Below, piece after piece: positions 25,393 through 29,942 of a stretch of DNA of 29,942 bases (positions are counted from its first letter, which is position 1; every line of letters begins with the position of its first letter). The position numbers were made by a program, and so were the translations under genes. The stretch covers positions 1 through 29,942 of the forward strand of contig CAYROP010000012.1 in the NCBI GenBank assembly GCA_964426075.1, in the 5' to 3' direction. Below the pieces are notes generated by a model. That model worked only from the letters and a program-made list of their open reading frames with translations. It did not search any database and was not told the DNA's origin. This DNA is from CAYQLK01 sp964426075. Its GTDB lineage: Bacteria > Patescibacteriota > Microgenomatia > CAYQLK01.

Positions 25393-26096
25393 CTTTCCTT
25401 TCTGTATTCTATCCAAAATTTTAAGTGCTCAACCAGAGTGCTGGTTAAGTGTTTAATACTAAAAAATTGTGATTTTCCATACAATCTTGGTAAATGACTA
25501 ACTTCTGTTTCCGCAAAAACTGCACCATTTTTTTTCAACTTTAATATTAATTCAAGACAAATCAAGCCAGAATCAGAATTTAATTTGATTTTTTTTAATT
25601 TGCTTTTCTTAATTAAACGAAAGTCACTATCTACATCCGAAACAGGTGCGTTATAAACCAAATGTGTCAAAAAATTATATAAATTTCCAAGAAAAACTCT
25701 AAACCACAAATCAGACCGTACTTTTCTTGTTCCGTTCACCACATCGACCCGGTTTTTAACAAGCTTTACCATTTTTGTTAACTCCCTCACATCATATTGG
25801 CCATCGCCGTCTGTATAAAAGATCCAGTCATTTTTCGAAACTTTAAATCCAGATTTTAAAGCCCCCCCATATCCTCGATTCTTTTGATGATTAACAATAT
25901 TTAGATCAGGGTATTTTGTCCTAAGGTTTTTTAAAACTTCCAATGTCCTATCTTTTGAACCATCATTTACAACCGTCACCTGAAGGCTATCTGTAACAAT
26001 CCCGCCAGTTAAATGTGCTTGATTAACCAGCTTAGCTATACTTTTTTCATCATTAAAAGCAGGAAAAAAAATACTTAGACTTGACAGCTTTTTCAT
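25389..26096 (-). CDS. GT2-family glycosyltransferase (dolichol-phosphate mannosyltransferase-like)
   Basis: A 235-residue GT-A enzyme. It starts with SIFFPAFNDEKSI, then VVNDGSKDRT (nucleotide binding, about 44-53), NRGYGGALKSG (about 74-84), the DGDGQY metal-binding DXD region (about 97-102) and SDVDSDFRLIKK (about 150). This pattern matches the DPM1/polyprenyl-phosphate sugar transferase branch, which moves a sugar from a nucleotide donor to an undecaprenyl-type lipid. No C-terminal membrane helices follow. ATG 26096 is preferred over TTG 26102. It lies 34 bases after the epimerase stop on the same strand, as part of the surface-glycan locus. Confidence 0.92.
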   Translation of the reverse strand: MKKLSSLSIFFPAFNDEKSIAKLVNQAHLTGGIVTDSLQVTVVNDGSKDRTLEVLKNLRTKYPDLNIVNHQKNRGYGGALKSGFKVSKNDWIFYTDGDGQYDVRELTKMVKLVKNRVDVVNGTRKVRSDLWFRVFLGNLYNFLTHLVYNAPVSDVDSDFRLIKKSKLKKIKLNSDSGLICLELILKLKKNGAVFAETEVSHLPRLYGKSQFFSIKHLTSTLVEHLKFWIEYRKES

Positions 26097-26106
26097 TTTC
26101 AAAAAC

Positions 26107-26120
26107 CGATAATATTATCG
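26107..26120. other. Perfect 14-bp palindrome between the epimerase and glycosyltransferase genes
   Basis: CGATAATATTATCG is fully self-complementary. On the minus strand GGTTTTTG follows, so it may be a weak terminator or pause site after the epimerase gene; alternatively it could be a dimeric operator. The evidence for either is thin. Confidence 0.35.
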
Positions 26121-26130
26121 ACTTTTGTCA

Positions 26131-26685
26131 TCAATCCTTAGCAAAATCCCAAAAGTCAGCACCCAAATAATCCCATCGAATTCGACTTTCATCAGGGTCG
26201 TCAATGTTGAACTGTGAATCTACAAAATAGAAAAAATCAACTGGGTCATTTGAGTAATTCCACGCACCGTGAGCCACACCATTTGGAATGTAAATCATCA
26301 AAGAGTTGCCACCACCCGCAGCCATCCTCATCGTTTCATTAAAAGTCGGCGAATCCTCTCTAGTATCCCAAAGTGCTACCAGCATTCTTGATGAAGGAGG
26401 AATATACCAAATTTCACTTTGTTTAAGGTGTAAATGCCAAGCCTTAATTGTTGAAGGGAACATGCGTGTACGGTTAACTTGACGTAATTTAAACCCAGGA
26501 TATGCTTCTAATTCACCATTCACATCTAACCTAACAACCTCGCTAAAATCTCCTTCTTCACCAACAAAATTCTTAAGATTATTAATCGTCACACCTTCAA
26601 TAAACTTCCTTGGAGAATAATCTTGAATATAAACTTCCTTATCTAAACTAGAATGTATTTTAATTGGTGTATCTTTAGTTTTCAT
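26131..26685 (-). CDS. RmlC-like cupin sugar epimerase (dTDP-4-dehydrorhamnose 3,5-epimerase family)
   Basis: A 184-residue cupin. The core resembles RmlC: IKAWHLHLKQSEIWYI (about 80-95) with the catalytic-type His, VALWDTREDSPTF, IPNGVAHGAWNY and the closing DDPDESRIRWDYLGADFW. The RmlC enzyme epimerises C3 and C5 of dTDP-4-keto-6-deoxyglucose on the way to dTDP-rhamnose. Here the usual RGLHYQ is replaced by KAWHLHL, so a related 4-keto-sugar epimerase or isomerase is also possible. No rmlA, rmlB or rmlD is in the window. It has a good promoter and no Shine-Dalgarno, and is divergent from the exporter genes. Confidence 0.85.
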   Translation of the reverse strand: MKTKDTPIKIHSSLDKEVYIQDYSPRKFIEGVTINNLKNFVGEEGDFSEVVRLDVNGELEAYPGFKLRQVNRTRMFPSTIKAWHLHLKQSEIWYIPPSSRMLVALWDTREDSPTFNETMRMAAGGGNSLMIYIPNGVAHGAWNYSNDPVDFFYFVDSQFNIDDPDESRIRWDYLGADFWDFAKD

Positions 26686-26694
26686 ATAAAATAT

Positions 26695-26723
26695 AGTATA
26701 TCGCAGAGATATTATTTATCCAA
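26695..26723 (-). promoter_or_regulatory. Promoter of the epimerase gene
   Basis: TTGGAT (26723-26718), an exact 17-bp spacer and TATACT (26700-26695) end nine bases before ATG 26685 on the minus strand. The predicted transcript starts within two or three bases of the ATG, one of the clearest leaderless candidates in the window. Confidence 0.65.
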
Positions 26724-26793
26724 CCAGAAATAATGCCACAACAAGCTAAACACCAACCTTTAAATAAGGTAAACTAAACTAAGAAATAAAAAA

Positions 26794-27600
26794 ATGTCGA
26801 TAGAGAAATTCTATAAATTAATAAAAAATCTTAAACTCTTTTGGTTTTACAGAGAACTACTCGTCAATCTGGCGAAAAGGGAAATAAGCGCAAGATACAA
26901 ACAATCAATACTTGGCTACGCATGGGTCATAATTAATCCACTTACTCAACTTGCTGTATTAAGCTTTGTTTTTTCTTCAATATTAAAAGTTCCCTCACTT
27001 GGAGTTCCATATATTGTTTTTCTTTCCGTTGCACTTTTACCTTGGAACTTATTTCAATCATCACTTACTAGCTCATCTGGCGTTTTAGTACAAAACAGTA
27101 GTTTAATTACTAAAATTTATTTTCCCAGAGAAATCCTTGTTTACTCAACGATAATTGCTAAAATCATCGACTTTTTATTCTCACTAGTTATACTTGCAAT
27201 ATTAATTGCAATATTCGGCGTACCAATATATTGGTCAATATTATGGGTGCCATTGATATTCATCATTCAAATTATTTTTACAATCGGAATTTCACTTTTT
27301 GTTTCCGCCATCAACTTGTTCTACAGAGATATACAATACTTACTCACTCTATTTCTTCTAGTTTGGTTTTATCTAACTCCAATCGCATACCCAATTGAAG
27401 CCATTCCTCAAAAATTTCAATTTATAATGTCTCTTAATCCAATGGCAGTTATTATAAACGCATATCGAGAAGTGATAATTAGCGGAGGAAACCCAAATAT
27501 AACAAGCTTATTAACAGGTTTGGCAACATCACTTGCTATTTTTACCTTTTCTTTTTTAATGTTCAAGAAATTAGAAAGAAGTTTTGCTGATTATGTCTAA
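26794..27600 (+). CDS. ABC-2 polysaccharide/teichoic-acid export permease (Wzm/TagG type)
   Basis: A 268-residue permease with an N-terminal amphipathic region, the diagnostic REISARYKQSILGYAWVI (about 28-45) and six membrane helices. FLVWFYLTPIAYP near residue 190 and LNPMAVIINAYRE near 212 are conserved in exporters of O antigens and teichoic acids. Together with the next gene it should flip lipid-linked glycans across the membrane. The ATG lies in an A-rich stretch without a Shine-Dalgarno; TAAACT boxes at 26770-26780 are weak -10 candidates. It overlaps the ATPase gene by eight bases. Confidence 0.95.
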   Translation: MSIEKFYKLIKNLKLFWFYRELLVNLAKREISARYKQSILGYAWVIINPLTQLAVLSFVFSSILKVPSLGVPYIVFLSVALLPWNLFQSSLTSSSGVLVQNSSLITKIYFPREILVYSTIIAKIIDFLFSLVILAILIAIFGVPIYWSILWVPLIFIIQIIFTIGISLFVSAINLFYRDIQYLLTLFLLVWFYLTPIAYPIEAIPQKFQFIMSLNPMAVIINAYREVIISGGNPNITSLLTGLATSLAIFTFSFLMFKKLERSFADYV

Positions 27601-28327
27601 CAAAAATTACGCCGTAATTGCAGAAAATCTGCACAAATCATACTCACTTCAACGTCATAAAACTTTTAAGGAATTTCTGCCGGCTTTATTTTTAAAAGAT
27701 TCATTAATAAATAGATTCGAAGCATTGAAAGGTATTAATTTTGAATTAGAACAAGGCAAAAGTCTTGGCTTAATCGGCAGTAATGGTTCAGGTAAATCTA
27801 CCTTACTCAAACTCATAGCTGGAGTCACCAAACCATCAGACGGAAGAATAACTATCAACGGAACAGTTGCTCCACTTATTGAACTAGGTGCAGGTTTTCA
27901 TCCAGAACTAACAGGAAGAGAAAATGTCTACCTAAACGGTTCGATCCTAGGCAAAAAAAGAAAAGACATGGACAAACTTTTTAAAAATATTGTAGATTTT
28001 GCCGGACTTTGGGATTTTATTGACCAACCGGTCAAACATTATTCGTCAGGTATGTACATGCGACTAGCATTTTCCGTCGCTGTTTCAGAAACACCCGATA
28101 TTTTACTAGTTGACGAAATATTATCCGTAGGTGACATAGATTTCCAAAAAAAATGTTTACAAAGAATAAAAGACTTTAAAAAATCAGGCTCAACTTTAAT
28201 TATGGTAAGTCATTCTATTGAACAAATAAAAAACTATTGTGATGTCGGACTTACTTTATCCAGTGGAAAACAACTTTTTTTTGGTCCAATCGATAAAGCA
28301 ATTGAAAAATACAACCAATCCTTATGA
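27593..28327 (+). CDS. Polysaccharide ABC exporter ATPase (Wzt/TagH type, short form)
   Basis: A 244-residue ATPase. Walker A GSNGSGKST lies at about 62-70, followed by APLIELGAGFHPELTGRENVYLNG (typical of the Wzt/TagH group), signature YSSGMYMRLAFSVA, Walker B ILLVDEILSVGD and H-loop VSHS. It stops right after the nucleotide-binding domain, so it lacks the C-terminal carbohydrate-binding domain of long Wzt proteins, which read chain-terminal modifications. ATG 27593 lies inside the end of the permease gene (ATGTCTAA) and is preferred over TTG 27584. Its stop overlaps the next start (ATGA). Confidence 0.95.
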   Translation: MSNKNYAVIAENLHKSYSLQRHKTFKEFLPALFLKDSLINRFEALKGINFELEQGKSLGLIGSNGSGKSTLLKLIAGVTKPSDGRITINGTVAPLIELGAGFHPELTGRENVYLNGSILGKKRKDMDKLFKNIVDFAGLWDFIDQPVKHYSSGMYMRLAFSVAVSETPDILLVDEILSVGDIDFQKKCLQRIKDFKKSGSTLIMVSHSIEQIKNYCDVGLTLSSGKQLFFGPIDKAIEKYNQSL

Positions 28328-29349
28328 AAAGTGTAGTTAATGAAAATAGCGAAGTCTATTACAGTCAAATGTACTGGAATGATATACCACAAGTTCTTTC
28401 CTACATGAACAAAAACTTTACCAGGTCAGAAAAAACTACCTGGCAAAAAGATTTTAAAAAGAGATTTGCAAAAAAACCATTTGAACATGCGCTAGTTTTA
28501 AACTGTGGCAATGGTTGGGTTGAAAGGGAATTTATAGACCAAAAAATAATCTCAAAAGCAACAGCATTTGATTATTCAACCGATTTATTAGCTCAAGCCA
28601 AAAAACAAAAAAAGGGTAGAAATATTACCTATGTTCAAATGGATGCAAATAAAACCAATTTTAAAGAAAACCAATATGATTTAATAATCAATGTCGCCGC
28701 ACTTCACCATGTTCAATTTATAAATCGTATTTCACTCCAAATTGCAAAAGCGCTAAAACCAAAAGGGATGATGGTTAGTTTTGATTATATTGGACCAGGA
28801 AGAAACCAATACCCTAAAAAACAATGGAAATTAGCAAATAAAATAAACAATTCATTGCCCGAATCAATAAAACACGACAGCTTGTTTTACCCCCACCTAC
28901 CTACAATGATGATCACTGATCCAACAGAAGGTATTCATGCAGATTTAATTATTTCTAACTTAAAAAAATATTTCAAAATTATTGAACAAAATGATACTAA
29001 CGGCGCAATCGCTTATTTACTTTTAACTCACAATAAAAAGGTATCAAAATTAAAAAAACCAGAAAAATTTAAGTTAATAAAAAAAATAATTGACGAGGAT
29101 AAAAAACTTACCAAGTCTGAAAATTTGCCTATCATGTTCTCTTACTTTATTGCTAAACCTAACAAACAGATAATTCAAAATAATTTTCGTAACCAATATT
29201 TTCAAACCACAGAGAATATTAGAGAATATTTGTCTGGATTATTTTTAGGAGCATATTCGCCAAAACAATTTTTTATTATTTCTTCTAATCGCTATTATCA
29301 TCTAACCAAAAACAAATTAAAAAGCTTTAAAAACACATTAGGAATATAA
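28324..29349 (+). CDS. SAM-dependent class I methyltransferase of the glycan locus
   Basis: A 341-residue protein whose Rossmann methyltransferase core spans about 55-165. Motif I is VLNCGNGWVEREF (in place of the usual DxGxGxG), the acidic residue after beta 2 lies in AFDYSTDLL, motif II is QMDANKTNF, and YDLIINVAALHHVQ followed by LKPKGMMVSFDYIGPGRNQYP completes the fold. The C-terminal 150 residues are basic, rich in Lys and Asn, and not recognised. Its place after a Wzm/Wzt pair suggests it methylates a sugar or caps the exported chain, but this is inference. It overlaps the ATPase gene by four bases and is followed directly by a glycosyltransferase start. Confidence 0.88.
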   Translation: MKSVVNENSEVYYSQMYWNDIPQVLSYMNKNFTRSEKTTWQKDFKKRFAKKPFEHALVLNCGNGWVEREFIDQKIISKATAFDYSTDLLAQAKKQKKGRNITYVQMDANKTNFKENQYDLIINVAALHHVQFINRISLQIAKALKPKGMMVSFDYIGPGRNQYPKKQWKLANKINNSLPESIKHDSLFYPHLPTMMITDPTEGIHADLIISNLKKYFKIIEQNDTNGAIAYLLLTHNKKVSKLKKPEKFKLIKKIIDEDKKLTKSENLPIMFSYFIAKPNKQIIQNNFRNQYFQTTENIREYLSGLFLGAYSPKQFFIISSNRYYHLTKNKLKSFKNTLGI

Positions 29350-29942
29350 ATGAGCAGCAAACATCAACACAACAAGATCTCATTAGTTATTAATACTAAA
29401 AACGAAGAAAAAAACATCCGGGATTGTATTAACTCAGCCAAAACTATTGTCAATGAAGTAATTGTTGCGGACATGCAAAGCACTGATCAAACCAAAAAAA
29501 TTGCTAAATCACTTGGAGCAAAAGTCTATAACGTTAAAGATTATGGGTATGTGGAACCAGCCAGAAATTTTGCCTTGAGTAAAGCTACAAACGAATGGGT
29601 ATTAGTACTCGATGCTGACGAACGGCTACCAAAAAGTCTAGGCGACAAAATTACAAAAATTGTGCAAGACAACAAATACGATTTAGTTGAAATGCCTTTT
29701 AAAAATATGATTTTTAATAAACACATTAAACACACTGGCTGGTGGCCAGATAATCATATTCGGTTATTTCGAAAAAACTGCATCAAATGGCAAAACACTA
29801 TTCACACCTTACCAATTTACAAAGGCAAAAAACTAACGCTTCCACCTGATGAAAAATATGCAATTATTCACAACAACTACTTAACAATTGATGAATTTTT
29901 GACTAAATTAATTAGATATACCAACACCACTAAAAACATAAT
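29350..29942 (+). CDS. GT2-family glycosyltransferase, cut by the right edge
   Basis: The ATG at 29350 follows the methyltransferase stop with no gap, and the frame stays open to the window end (197 codons, incomplete). The sequence has the features of the WaaE/KdtX-like GT2 branch: KISLVINTKNEEKNIRDC at the start, VIVADMQSTDQT (nucleotide binding), FALSKATNEWVLVLDADER with the metal-binding DAD, and GWWPDNHIRLFRK near residue 135. These enzymes add glucose or heptose-type sugars to lipopolysaccharide-like cores. The acceptor is unknown here. It continues the surface-glycan operon 26794-29942. Confidence 0.88.
   Translation, partial: MSSKHQHNKISLVINTKNEEKNIRDCINSAKTIVNEVIVADMQSTDQTKKIAKSLGAKVYNVKDYGYVEPARNFALSKATNEWVLVLDADERLPKSLGDKITKIVQDNKYDLVEMPFKNMIFNKHIKHTGWWPDNHIRLFRKNCIKWQNTIHTLPIYKGKKLTLPPDEKYAIIHNNYLTIDEFLTKLIRYTNTTKNI

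Overview
The window is an AT-rich, gene-dense bacterial chromosome segment using the standard bacterial code (TGA is a stop at 14889-14891 and 28325-28327). Several features together point to a small-genome lineage of the Patescibacteria/CPR type, most like Microgenomates: a DUF2207 protein with a Gly-rich tail, a 2000-residue LamG/fibronectin surface protein, tRNAs without encoded CCA, one- to four-base gene overlaps, and start codons sitting 6-13 bases behind a -10 box with no Shine-Dalgarno sequence. This placement is inference; no rRNA or marker phylogeny is available here.

Region by region. 1-72: the 3' end of a tRNA (probably Pro) and its terminator. 107-3996: a three-gene envelope operon (PQQ-type sugar dehydrogenase lipoprotein, DUF2207 membrane protein, secreted protein with five Cys-x11-Cys repeats). 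4036-7834: an RsuA-type pseudouridine synthase facing typA and an MFS efflux pump. 7908-16963: a promoter, a structured leader with an apparent terminator, the giant surface protein, and a MacB-like ABC ATPase and permease in one tightly packed operon. 16976-17282: tRNA-Gln whose 3' end is duplicated as a 24-bp direct repeat around a 145-bp hairpin-rich insert. 17381-20703: DsbB, an alpha/beta hydrolase, an RRM RNA-binding protein and a DEAD-box helicase. 21024-25392: an MgtE magnesium channel, an unrecognised acidic coiled-coil protein, an unrecognised Trp-rich protein with atypical expression signals, and a small lipoprotein. 25389-29942: a surface-polysaccharide locus (two GT2 glycosyltransferases, an RmlC-like epimerase, a Wzm/Wzt exporter pair, a methyltransferase) that runs off the right edge.

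Most of the content concerns the cell surface: making and exporting glycans, assembling or displaying a very large adhesin-like protein, and stabilising secreted proteins with disulfides (DsbB and the 12-Cys protein).

The most notable signals are (1) a LamG domain interrupted by exactly 14 tandem ~51-residue repeats; (2) the leader of that operon, where a terminator-like hairpin has a loop complementary over 8 nt to a downstream segment; (3) the att-like tRNA duplication; (4) the Cys-x11-Cys repeat protein; (5) a mixed initiation pattern in which most genes look leaderless and two have near-perfect Shine-Dalgarno sites.
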